Under the pieces are notes generated by a model. That model was given only the letters and a program-made list of their open reading frames with translations. It was not told the origin of the DNA and ran no database searches. Below are positions 1-5,810 of a DNA stretch of 5,811 bases, one piece after another (the first letter of the stretch is position 1; the number at the start of each line of letters is the position of its first letter). The position numbers and the translations under genes were made by a program. The stretch comes from Micavibrio sp. (GTDB lineage: Bacteria > Pseudomonadota > Alphaproteobacteria > Micavibrionales > Micavibrionaceae): NCBI GenBank assembly GCA_030824805.1, contig JAPJRC010000097.1:1-5811 (forward strand). Direction: 5' to 3'.

Positions 1-1283
1 CGCAGGAAGAAGGCGACAACCCTTCTCTTGCCGCAATGGAAGAAGAACTGAAGCCGCAAGTCTTCGAAAGCTTCTCCAAGATCAAGAAGACTTACAAGAA
101 GATGCAGGCTGCGCAAAAGGAGCGTCTTGAGTTCCTGACGCAGGGCAAAAAAGTCGATCCTGCACTGGATAAGAAATACGATAAGCTGAAAGCCGAGATG
201 GTCGAGCTGATGAACGAAGTGCGCATGAACAACGCGCGTATCGAACAGCTGGTCGAAGCGTTGCACAAGGTCAACCGCGAACTGGTCGGCATGGAAGGGA
301 AGCTCCTTCGCATGGCGCTGGACAGCAAGGTCAAACGCGAAGAATTCCTTGAAAATTACTACGGCCACGAACTTGACCCGAAATGGCTGTCGAAAGTTCG
401 CAAGCTTGGCAAGAACTGGGAAAAATTCGCTGAGAAGTCCGAAGACAAGGTTGCGGAAATCCGCGAGCAGATCGGCGTGATTTCCGAAGAATCCATGCTG
501 CCGATTTCCGAATTCCGCCGCATCGCTTCGACCGTTCAAAAAGGCGAGCGTGAAGCAGCCCGTGCCAAGAAAGAAATGGTCGAGGCCAACCTGCGTCTCG
601 TTATCTCCATCGCCAAGAAATACACCAACCGCGGTCTGCAGTTCCTCGACCTGATTCAGGAAGGCAACATCGGTCTGATGAAAGCCGTTGATAAATTCGA
701 GTACCGTCGCGGTTACAAATTCTCGACCTATGCCACGTGGTGGATCCGTCAGGCCATTACGCGTTCGATCGCAGACCAGGCCCGTACGATCCGTATTCCC
801 GTACACATGATCGAGACGATCAACAAACTGGTTCGTACCTCGCGCCAGATGATGCACGAGATCGGCCGCGAACCTACACCGGAAGAACTGGCCGCGCGTC
901 TGCACATGCCTTTGGACAAGGTCCGCAAGGTTCTGAAGATCGCAAAAGAACCCGTATCGCTGGAAACGCCGATCGGCGACGAGGAAGATTCATCGCTGGG
1001 CGACTTCATCGAGGACAAGAATGCAATTCTGCCTGTCGAGGCGGCGATCCATTCCAACTTGCGTGAAACCACGACCCGCGTGCTTGCGTCGCTGACGCCG
1101 CGTGAAGAGCGTGTTTTGCGTATGCGTTTTGGTATCGGTATGAACACCGACCACACGCTGGAAGAGGTTGGCCAGCAATTTAACGTTACGCGCGAGCGTA
1201 TCCGTCAGATCGAAGCGAAGGCGCTGCGTAAACTCAAACACCCAAGCCGTTCGCGCAAGCTTCGCAGCTTCCTCGACACATAG
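1..1283 (+). CDS. rpoD: RNA polymerase primary sigma factor RpoD (sigma-70), 5'-truncated by the window edge
   Basis: This is the housekeeping sigma factor, which directs core RNA polymerase to -35/-10 promoters. The reading frame is open from base 3, and the residues before the ATG at 36 (QEEGDNPSLAA) continue typical RpoD sequence. That ATG is therefore internal, and the true start lies upstream of the window. Counting residues from that Met, about 1-175 are the helical, charged non-conserved region that precedes region 2. Region 2 follows (about 180-260), with NLRLVISIAKKYTNRG, the DLIQEGN segment and the -10-reading YKFSTYATWWIRQAITR motif. Region 3 spans about 261-345 (GREPTPEEL, then PIGDEEDSSLGDF). 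Region 4 spans about 350-415, with LTPREERVLRMRFG and the -35-reading helix-turn-helix VTRERIRQIEAKALRKL, ending LRSFLDT. All core regions are intact with no frameshift. The next gene starts 6 bases after the TAG stop. Identity is essentially certain; only the N-terminus (regions 1.1/1.2) cannot be seen. Confidence 0.98.
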   Translation, partial: QEEGDNPSLAAMEEELKPQVFESFSKIKKTYKKMQAAQKERLEFLTQGKKVDPALDKKYDKLKAEMVELMNEVRMNNARIEQLVEALHKVNRELVGMEGKLLRMALDSKVKREEFLENYYGHELDPKWLSKVRKLGKNWEKFAEKSEDKVAEIREQIGVISEESMLPISEFRRIASTVQKGEREAARAKKEMVEANLRLVISIAKKYTNRGLQFLDLIQEGNIGLMKAVDKFEYRRGYKFSTYATWWIRQAITRSIADQARTIRIPVHMIETINKLVRTSRQMMHEIGREPTPEELAARLHMPLDKVRKVLKIAKEPVSLETPIGDEEDSSLGDFIEDKNAILPVEAAIHSNLRETTTRVLASLTPREERVLRMRFGIGMNTDHTLEEVGQQFNVTRERIRQIEAKALRKLKHPSRSRKLRSFLDT

Positions 1284-1289
1284 GAAACC

Positions 1290-1682
1290 ATGCGCGATCT
1301 CATCGAAAAAATTGTGAATGGGGACGACAAGCAGTTCGAACCCATGGTCCGCAAATTGTCGGAAAGCGTTATCTATGCTTTCGCGCAGGCAGAAGACCAA
1401 GAGGGGCTTACGCTTAACTTTCTGAACTACCTGCTGGAAGACGACAACGATATTGAATATATCCCGCTCTTTACCGATGAAGACGAGGTCAACGAGTTCA
1501 TTGCCGAAGCTGACGTTCCGGAAGGCTATCAGTTGTATGAATTCGATGGCGATCTATTTGCCGAAGTTGTCGATGCCGAGCAGTATCTGATGATCAATCC
1601 GGTGAGTGGGGGAATTGTTTTTCAGGGCGCGCATCTAAAGGTCTTTACGACCGCAGCCAACGACGACGAAGAACAAAAATAA
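1290..1682 (+). CDS. small acidic protein resembling the SseB N-terminal domain family
   Basis: A 130-residue acidic protein with no signal peptide or membrane segment, so probably cytoplasmic. The N-terminal half is helical. The segment YIPLFTDEDEVNEF (about 57-70), followed by DGDLFAEVV and then YLMINPVSGGIVF (about 99-111), matches the layout I know for SseB-N-like proteins: an (I/L)PLFTSE-type strand-helix, then an 'iNP-s' strand near the end. Those proteins are mostly uncharacterised outside the Salmonella type III secretion context after which they are named, so no specific function is implied. The ATG is 6 bases after the rpoD stop. Its Shine-Dalgarno AGGA (1282-1285) overlaps that TAG, so translation is probably coupled to rpoD and the two genes share a transcript, which ends at the hairpin 18 bases downstream. 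The start is supported by this site, although the spacing of 4 bases is short. The gene is real with high confidence; the family assignment is moderate and made from memory of the pattern. Confidence 0.75.
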   Translation: MRDLIEKIVNGDDKQFEPMVRKLSESVIYAFAQAEDQEGLTLNFLNYLLEDDNDIEYIPLFTDEDEVNEFIAEADVPEGYQLYEFDGDLFAEVVDAEQYLMINPVSGGIVFQGAHLKVFTTAANDDEEQK

Positions 1683-1699
1683 GGCTGCAAACCTTTAAG

Positions 1700-1726
1700 A
1701 AAAACCCCGCCGAAGCGGGGTTTTTT
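1700..1726. terminator. bidirectional rho-independent terminator between convergent genes
   Basis: A perfect 6-bp stem, CCCCGC (1705-1710) with GCGGGG (1715-1720), encloses a 4-base loop. It is flanked by five A's (1700-1704) and six T's (1721-1726). Read on the + strand it ends the rpoD/SseB-like transcript. Read on the - strand it gives the same stem with an extra-stable C(UUCG)G loop followed by five T's, six bases after the stop of the convergent gene. One hairpin therefore serves both genes. Confidence 0.93.
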
Positions 1727-1732
1727 GCATTC

Positions 1733-2905
1733 TTAGTTGAAGCTTCCCAGCTTCTTCGTTTTTGTTTCGCTGCGCTGTTTTGCGCTGAAGTCTTTTTCCG
1801 TTACGGTCGCAACATCTGAATTTGTAACGCCAAGCTTGCCGTCTTTCAGCATAACCTTGGAGCCTTCCGGCGGAGGTGCGCCCGGGTCTTCCGGATTTAC
1901 TGGGATCGTGCCACCGGGAGGCGGTACGAATGTTGGAACGGGTTGCAGATCAGAAGGCGGAATAGGTGTAGATCCGGGCGGCGCAACTGGCACCGGCGGT
2001 GGTGTCGGCACGGGAGGTGCCGTTACAATCGTTTCCGGAGCAACATATTCATAGGGCTGCTGCGTAGGCGCTCTGGGAACAGGCGCCGTGGCGGCAGGAG
2101 CCACTGCAGGAGGCTGCTGGTTCGGCAAAGACGGCGTCATAGCCGGAATGTCGCTGGGCATGCTCGGCGGCACAGGTGGTACCAGTGTCGGTGCAGCAGG
2201 AGATGCCGGAACTTGTGGCGGCATGTAAGGAACGGCCGTTGCCGTAGGTGGTGTGGCGTGCGTTGTGTTCGTGGGCGTAGCCATCGGCGGCAGGGAAGGT
2301 GATGGTGCAGGTACATAAGTTTGCGGTGCAGCAGCCGGAGCCTGTACAGCGGCGTTTGGTGTTACCGGAACATAATTTCCGCCGGAAACAGGAGCGGAAG
2401 GCGGTACATAAACCGTCGTATGCAATGTGCCTACCGTGCTTTCCTTCACTTCATTCTGGGGCAAATCATAAGCCGTGAAACCGTGACGGTCATTTATCTT
2501 GGAGTAATCTCCCTGAACCTTGGAGGGTGTAGGGGCTTCCGGAACCGCATAAGCGCCGGATTGATAGTCACCGGCACCGCCGTGGTTGGCGTATGCATAA
2601 TCAATCGTGCAGCGCGAATTCACGCAGGCCGCAGAAATTGGCGGGTTCATGTTACAGGTCGGGTTTGCCTCCATCGGCTTGCCGCAACGGTTCTGATACT
2701 GACCTTGAAGCGCGGCAAGGTTCGATTTGTGGACAGGTACGAAACCGCAATTGTCATGGCAGGAATTGGTTACCAGCGTGCACTCCTCGTTGGTGGTGCA
2801 GCGCTGCATGGTTGCAGCGACACGGATATCTTCTGCGAAAGCGGGGGAAACGGCGATAATGCCGGTGGTTAAAAGGCCCAAAAAGCTAAACGTAATTTTT
2901 TTCAT
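1733..2905 (-). CDS. secreted protein with eight-cysteine N-terminal domain and long proline-rich tail
   Basis: A 390-residue exported protein. Residues 1-24 form a signal peptide: KK, then a hydrophobic stretch, then AFA before Glu25, a signal peptidase I site. Residues 30-105 hold eight cysteines (36, 42, 49, 53, 74, 84, 94, 99) in a pattern C-x5-C-x6-C-x3-C...C-x4-C, including CTTNEEC and CVNSRC, which suggests up to four disulfides in the periplasm or outside the cell. Residues about 165-348 are low-complexity, rich in Pro, Ala, Thr and Val (for example PPVPTPPPVPVAPPG), and probably extended. The last 40 residues are charged (KVMLKDGKLGV...KQRSETKTKKLGSFN). An upstream in-frame ATG at 2989 would add 28 residues, but the start at 2905 is preferred because it has a good ribosome binding site and puts the signal peptide at the terminus. 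No enzymatic motif is visible. An adhesion, envelope-spanning or protein-binding role is only a guess. It converges with the SseB-like gene. Confidence 0.85.
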   Translation of the reverse strand: MKKITFSFLGLLTTGIIAVSPAFAEDIRVAATMQRCTTNEECTLVTNSCHDNCGFVPVHKSNLAALQGQYQNRCGKPMEANPTCNMNPPISAACVNSRCTIDYAYANHGGAGDYQSGAYAVPEAPTPSKVQGDYSKINDRHGFTAYDLPQNEVKESTVGTLHTTVYVPPSAPVSGGNYVPVTPNAAVQAPAAAPQTYVPAPSPSLPPMATPTNTTHATPPTATAVPYMPPQVPASPAAPTLVPPVPPSMPSDIPAMTPSLPNQQPPAVAPAATAPVPRAPTQQPYEYVAPETIVTAPPVPTPPPVPVAPPGSTPIPPSDLQPVPTFVPPPGGTIPVNPEDPGAPPPEGSKVMLKDGKLGVTNSDVATVTEKDFSAKQRSETKTKKLGSFN

Positions 2906-2913
2906 ATTCTTGA

Positions 2914-2918
2914 CTCCT
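2914..2918 (-). promoter_or_regulatory. Shine-Dalgarno deciding the start of the Cys/Pro-rich secreted protein
   Basis: Read on the - strand this is AGGAG, eight bases before the ATG at 2905. The alternative in-frame ATG at 2989 would place a hydrophilic extension before the signal peptide. This site therefore supports the shorter 390-residue form. Confidence 0.8.
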
Positions 2919-2992
2919 AAGAATAACGCTATGGAATATAACGGTTTGAACAAAGAAGACCAGCCTTTTGTTCCCTGCATGCCCATCACCTC

Positions 2993-3021
2993 TGGACATA
3001 CATGGGGGTTTTAGGCATAAA
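2993..3021 (+). promoter_or_regulatory. candidate sigma-70 promoter for the tRNA gene
   Basis: TGGACA (2993-2998) and CATAAA (3016-3021) are separated by exactly 17 bases. Transcription would start near 3028, giving a leader of only about five bases before the tRNA at 3033, as expected for a stand-alone tRNA gene. Each hexamer matches the TTGACA/TATAAT consensus at most positions. This is a reading by eye; no start site is demonstrated. Confidence 0.5.
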
Positions 3022-3032
3022 CGGCGGTGGCA

Positions 3033-3109
3033 GGGCCTTTAGCTCAGTTGGTTAGAGCGTTCCGCTCATAACGGAATGGTCGCTGGTTCGAGTCCAGCAA
3101 GGCCCACCA
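3033..3109 (+). tRNA. tRNA with CAU anticodon, most likely tRNA-Ile2 (k2C/lysidine type)
   Basis: A complete 77-base cloverleaf with encoded CCA. The acceptor stem is GGGCCTT/AAGGCCC, the D stem GCTC/GAGC, and the anticodon stem TTCCG/CGGAA with loop CTCATAA (anticodon CAT at 3067-3069). The T stem is GCTGG/CCAGC with loop TTCGAGT, and the discriminator is A. A CAU anticodon can mean elongator Met, initiator fMet or Ile2. The initiator is excluded because the first acceptor pair G1-C72 is intact. The T-arm and acceptor region (GGTCGCTGGTTC...CCAGCA) resembles E. coli tRNA-Ile2 far more than E. coli elongator tRNA-Met. It also has C at acceptor positions 4 and 5, which as I recall favour the lysidine synthetase TilS. 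After C34 is modified to lysidine it would read AUA codons. The existence and anticodon are certain; the Ile2 identity is likely, not proven. No terminator follows before the next gene. Confidence 0.95.
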
Positions 3110-3175
3110 CCCTGAAATCCATCTGGAACTTTCATACCTTCCTCACCGTTTGTTGTCCGATAGTTAACAACAATA

Positions 3176-3182
3176 AGAGGAA
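3176..3182 (+). promoter_or_regulatory. Shine-Dalgarno deciding the start of the EF-hand protein
   Basis: AGAGGAA lies seven bases before the ATG at 3190. The same frame is open back into the tRNA gene, but an upstream ATG at 3076 lies inside the tRNA and cannot be a real start. The site at 3176 and the signal peptide right after 3190 fix the start. Confidence 0.85.
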
Positions 3183-3189
3183 TTTCATT

Positions 3190-3819
3190 ATGTCTTCCAA
3201 AGCAAAATTATTTATGGGCGTTTGCGCTCTTGTTATAACGCTGGGCCTTCCGGCCATGGCCGAAGTTACGCAATCTGTAACATCTAAGAGCAGCACCGTT
3301 AATCCGGACGGCAGTGTTTCCTACCAAAGCCACACGGTAACAACCAAAGACCCTGCGACAACGGTTGCGGTTGTTCCTGCTGGAACAGTGCCTGTTGTAA
3401 CATTTTATTATTACAGCCCCGCGAAGGCACGTATTCTCGCTGCCAACGATCTGACGAACGATGTGATCGACATCTGGGATGCAAACAGCAACAAAGTAAT
3501 CGATAACCACGAGTTTTATACAAACCAACTGGTAGTGTATGAACCGATTGAATACAGCCAGCGTACGTATCAGGACATCGATATGGATGGAATACCTGAG
3601 CTTACGAAAGAAGAATACACTTTGCGTCTGCAACAGGTTCCGACCTATACGCGCCTGAACACAGACAAAAAAGAAGGCCTCACTCTGTATGAATTTACAG
3701 GCGTTGGCTTTCAGGATGCTGACAAGGATAACGACAACCAGGTTAGCTATGATGAACTGAAAGAGGCTTTCTATCATCAAGCCGGTCTGGCCCCGAAGCC
3801 TGAAAAAACAAACGAATAG
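3190..3819 (+). CDS. secreted EF-hand calcium-binding protein
   Basis: A 209-residue protein with a signal peptide: Lys4 and Lys6, a hydrophobic core at 7-20, and AMA before Glu25 as signal peptidase I site. It should act in the periplasm or outside. Residues 27-75 are Ser/Thr/Val-rich and the region 80-195 carries four EF-hand-like loops. Loop 1 (97-108, DANSNKVIDNHE) has Asp/Asn at 1, 3, 5, 9 and Glu at 12. Loop 4 (178-189, DKDNDNQVSYDE) has Asp at 1, 3, 5 and Glu at 12; both look competent to bind calcium. Loop 2 (129-140, DIDMDGIPELTK) has a good start but Lys at position 12. Loop 3 (157-168, NTDKKEGLTLYE) is degenerate at position 5. No catalytic domain is seen, so it may be a calcium sensor, buffer or a structural protein. 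Its stop codon overlaps the ribosome binding site of the next gene, so the two are cotranscribed. No clear promoter is visible between the tRNA and this gene. Confidence 0.88.
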   Translation: MSSKAKLFMGVCALVITLGLPAMAEVTQSVTSKSSTVNPDGSVSYQSHTVTTKDPATTVAVVPAGTVPVVTFYYYSPAKARILAANDLTNDVIDIWDANSNKVIDNHEFYTNQLVVYEPIEYSQRTYQDIDMDGIPELTKEEYTLRLQQVPTYTRLNTDKKEGLTLYEFTGVGFQDADKDNDNQVSYDELKEAFYHQAGLAPKPEKTNE

Positions 3820-3828
3820 GAGAACATC

Positions 3829-4032
3829 ATGTTTGCCTTCATGAAAAAATGGTTCTGTAGCTGTGAGAGCGGTACAAACGACAATGGTCGTTCGGAGCGA
3901 GAGCTTTTGGACCAGAAACTGAAGGCAGCGCATGAACAGGACAAGCGTGTCCGCGAGTCTTTGAGCGAAAAGCAGATCGACAAGGGCCTTAAAGACACGA
4001 TGGAAGCGTCCGATCCTGTCGCTAAATATTAG
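3829..4032 (+). CDS. 67-residue charged helical small protein of unknown function
   Basis: I do not recognise this protein. It opens with a short aromatic/basic segment containing a Cys-Ser-Cys pair (MFAFMKKWFCSCESG, Cys10 and Cys12). A highly charged stretch from about residue 21 to 60 follows, rich in Glu, Lys, Arg, Asp and Gln, and it should be helical and possibly coiled-coil. The end is SDPVAKY. The first residues are too short and too polar for a convincing signal peptide or membrane anchor. Evidence that it is a gene: AGGAG (3818-3822) lies six bases before the ATG and overlaps the stop of the EF-hand gene, and a strong terminator starts 20 bases after its stop. The bases between the two genes number only nine. 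A second in-frame Met (residue 5) is possible but has no better site. It is likely made together with the EF-hand protein. Confidence 0.75.
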   Translation: MFAFMKKWFCSCESGTNDNGRSERELLDQKLKAAHEQDKRVRESLSEKQIDKGLKDTMEASDPVAKY

Positions 4033-4051
4033 GAATACCACCCAAGTATAG

Positions 4052-4080
4052 CCGGCCCGTGCAATCGGGCCGGTTTTTTT
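4052..4080 (+). terminator. rho-independent terminator of the EF-hand/small-protein unit
   Basis: A perfect 8-bp GC-rich stem, CCGGCCCG (4052-4059) with CGGGCCGG (4066-4073), encloses the six-base loop TGCAAT and is followed by seven T's (4074-4080). On the opposite strand the stem is followed by CTATACTT, which is not a T-run, so it should work in the + direction only. The last T's are also part of the stop codon of the convergent gene. Confidence 0.93.
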
Positions 4081-5596
4081 ATGCGGCTTCTTTATTATGT
4101 GGTTTCGTAGAAGTCATCATGGCGTCATCGCTGATTTGAAATTGCTCCTTTAATGCATCAATCTTTTTCATGATGTTTTCTATGCGTTGATTTTGCGTTT
4201 CGGAGACATGTGGGTTTGCCAATGATTCGAAACAGAATTTTTTTGCGTAGGCCAGTTGGTCGCCTTTATACCGCGGATCGGCGATATATTCCGCCTGCAT
4301 GAGTTTTTGATCGATGGCGTTTTGTTCTGCTTTAATCGCCTTATCTTTCCACCGTTTTATGGTCGCTTCGTCTTTTTCTATGCCGATTCCTTTTTCACAC
4401 ATCTCCACAACTTGCCAAAACGCGCGGGCTGTTTTGGATGCTTCCGCATGACGGCATGTGTAATAAAAGGCAGTTTTTTCGTTCTTATCGACACCAAGTC
4501 CATCCAAATAAAGCTGCGCCATATGCCAATACACCATGCAGTCGCTATAGTTCCAGATGCGCTGGTTGTAGAAGGAAAGTTTAAACATGTTTTCATTTAC
4601 AAGGTCAAAATCAGGATGGTTTAGAATAGAGCTGAAAATATCATGGGACTCCTTGAAGCGATGCTCGGAAAAGGCTCTTTCACCATCGTTGTAAAGGTCA
4701 TCCAGAGTGTTTGTTTTTTCTATAAGAGCGGGTTCGTCGAGACTAAATAGGGCCTCTGTTATTTCGGTTTTTCCGAAATCATTATCTTTGGTTGATTTTA
4801 ATGCTGCGTCATAGAGGTCGCGCATGCGTTGTTCGCCAAGAACTTTGACGTCTCCATCATAGTGATATTTCTTTGTAAGTTCTATCAGCCTGTGTTGCGG
4901 GAAATGTTTTATCAATGCTTTGGTAAATGCGTAATCAAGGCTCATGTTTTTAACTTCAAAGCGTTGGGATGTTTCCCCCGTTTGTTCCCGTGTGGTAAAA
5001 TGCAGATCAACCATTTCCATGTTGTTTGATTTATAACAACGACCCCATATGATGATATCAGCGCTGCGGCTGATCATCATTGCACGGCCTTCTATTATGG
5101 CGCGCTTGCTTTGATTTTCGGTGCTTGCATTCTCATCCCAAGCCAATAAGCGTTTGGATCTCAAGATCTCTACATTTTCATGCCCTATATCATTGAGAAT
5201 GAAAGAAATGATATGTTCACGGGTTGTATCGTCAACATCCCCGCTCAGTCGTGGGATTAGAACTGCAATCTTTTTGCCTTGAGCACTGGGTTCTCTTTCT
5301 GGAAGGAAAATATCTACTACTGAAATTTCTCTGTCGATCTGTTTGGACTCTAAAAAGAGTATTAGGGCATTTATTGCTTTATTGATAACGACGACGCCAA
5401 TAACAATAAGAGCCACGAGCGACACTAGGCCAATAGGAGTTTTAGGATCGACTGGAAGAGAAAATTCTTCGCTAAAGTAAGCCAGAAAACCTGTGATGCC
5501 ACTCACACAAGCCAAAGCGGCTGTTTTAGAGCACCAATTTTGGAATTCAGTAAGGGCGTAAACAAATATCGATTTTTTTGTTTTCTCTTTTTGCAT
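4079..5596 (-). CDS. membrane-anchored protein with TolB-like middle domain and Sel1/TPR repeats, function unknown
   Basis: A 505-residue protein. The basic N-terminus (KEKTKK) is followed by two hydrophobic segments, about 24-41 and 55-83, which should form a hairpin leaving the large C-terminal part in the cytoplasm. Residues about 108-230 form an alpha/beta domain: KIAVLIPRLSGD (108-120), later SADIIIWGRCYK (178-189), then a strand VDLHFTTRE. This recalls TolB-N/FlgO-like sequence ('IAVLPF...GD...ADIIVWG') and an unnamed family of membrane-anchored repeat proteins. Residues about 297-326 look like a TPR (LYNDGERAFSEHRFKESHDIF). Residues 356-425 contain Sel1-like units (MAQLYLDGLGVDKNEKTAFYY and CEKGIGIEKDEATIKRWKDKAI), usually protein-binding scaffolds. 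The start is supported by AGGAAG (5602-5607) five bases upstream and a promoter at 5635-5662. Base composition is noticeably AT-richer than the neighbours: sampled lines are 37-42% G+C, against 50-67% in rpoD. No catalytic residues are identified. It stands alone, with no terminator of its own. Confidence 0.82.
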   Translation of the reverse strand: MQKEKTKKSIFVYALTEFQNWCSKTAALACVSGITGFLAYFSEEFSLPVDPKTPIGLVSLVALIVIGVVVINKAINALILFLESKQIDREISVVDIFLPEREPSAQGKKIAVLIPRLSGDVDDTTREHIISFILNDIGHENVEILRSKRLLAWDENASTENQSKRAIIEGRAMMISRSADIIIWGRCYKSNNMEMVDLHFTTREQTGETSQRFEVKNMSLDYAFTKALIKHFPQHRLIELTKKYHYDGDVKVLGEQRMRDLYDAALKSTKDNDFGKTEITEALFSLDEPALIEKTNTLDDLYNDGERAFSEHRFKESHDIFSSILNHPDFDLVNENMFKLSFYNQRIWNYSDCMVYWHMAQLYLDGLGVDKNEKTAFYYTCRHAEASKTARAFWQVVEMCEKGIGIEKDEATIKRWKDKAIKAEQNAIDQKLMQAEYIADPRYKGDQLAYAKKFCFESLANPHVSETQNQRIENIMKKIDALKEQFQISDDAMMTSTKPHNKEAA

Positions 5597-5634
5597 AGGC
5601 GCTTCCTGATATGAATTGTGGGATGTTGGCGGTG

Positions 5635-5662
5635 ATTATACCCTTAGTTGTGCCTGTAACAA
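5635..5662 (-). promoter_or_regulatory. sigma-70-type promoter of the membrane/Sel1 gene
   Basis: Read on the - strand, TTGTTA (5662-5657) is followed after 16 bases by a perfect TATAAT (5640-5635). Transcription would start near 5628 and give a leader of about 32 bases containing the AGGAAG ribosome binding site before the ATG at 5596. Position and consensus fit well; the -35 hexamer matches 4 of 6. Confidence 0.65.
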
Positions 5663-5694
5663 TTGCCCAATTTTAAGAACTCTGGCCATTTTCC

Positions 5695-5723
5695 TTTGAC
5701 TTAGGGCCAAAAATGGCTATAAC
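5695..5723 (+). promoter_or_regulatory. strong sigma-70-type promoter pointing out of the right edge
   Basis: TTGACT (5696-5701) is followed after 16 bases by TATAAC (5718-5723); using TTTGAC gives a 17-base spacer. Start of transcription is expected near 5729-5731. It is divergent from the membrane/Sel1 gene, whose own promoter lies only about 30 bases to the left, and it drives the short structured segment at 5741-5810 or whatever lies beyond the window. Confidence 0.6.
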
Positions 5724-5743
5724 CCACGGTATTCCCACGAAGA

Positions 5744-5761
5744 GAGGGCTGTGATGCCCTC
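5744..5761 (+). promoter_or_regulatory. hairpin covering a Shine-Dalgarno and start codon
   Basis: GAGGGC (5744-5749) and GCCCTC (5756-5761) form a perfect 6-bp stem with loop TGTGAT. The 5' arm contains the purine-rich ribosome binding site and the loop holds the first two bases of the ATG at 5754. A second, shorter hairpin follows at 5766-5778 (TGAAC/GTTCA around TTG). The arrangement could control translation, or it could be the start of a structured RNA. The function is inferred from position only. Confidence 0.4.
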
Positions 5762-5810
5762 CGGTGAACTTGGTTCATTCCTGAAAAAGGCAAGCGGGAC
5801 AATAACTTAA
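5754..5810 (+). CDS. possible 18-codon leader reading frame
   Basis: ATG (5754) to TAA (5808-5810) encodes an 18-residue peptide (MPSGELGSFLKKASGTIT). In favour: a purine-rich AGAGAGGG sits five bases upstream and a good promoter about 30 bases upstream. Against: it is very short, has no recognisable composition such as a run of one amino acid expected of an attenuator, and may just be an open stretch inside an untranslated leader or small RNA. I do not recognise it. Confidence 0.2.
   Translation: MPSGELGSFLKKASGTIT

Noticed and set aside
749..1400. Two - strand frames of about 135 codons and a + strand frame of 109 codons over rpoD
   Set aside because: They overlap fully conserved sigma factor sequence and have no supporting start signals.
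1943..2872. Open frames of 119 and 183 codons on the + strand
   Set aside because: They are shadows of the proline-rich - strand gene. The products are Arg/Gly-rich low complexity, as expected from the complement of Pro/Ala codons.
2935..2940. TATATT on the - strand as a -10 box for the Cys/Pro-rich protein gene
   Set aside because: The position (30 bases before the start) is possible, but no acceptable -35 hexamer lies 16-18 bases upstream. The promoter of this gene remains unassigned.
3033..3109. The tRNA as an integration (att) site for a mobile element, given the AT-rich gene nearby
   Set aside because: I found no repeat of the tRNA 3' end elsewhere in the window and no integrase gene.
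3208..4041. A 277-codon open frame on the - strand, longer than the genes opposite it
   Set aside because: It lies antisense to two genes that have good ribosome binding sites, a signal peptide, EF-hands and a terminator. Its own product has no recognisable domain and an implausible mix of Cys, Arg and Phe.
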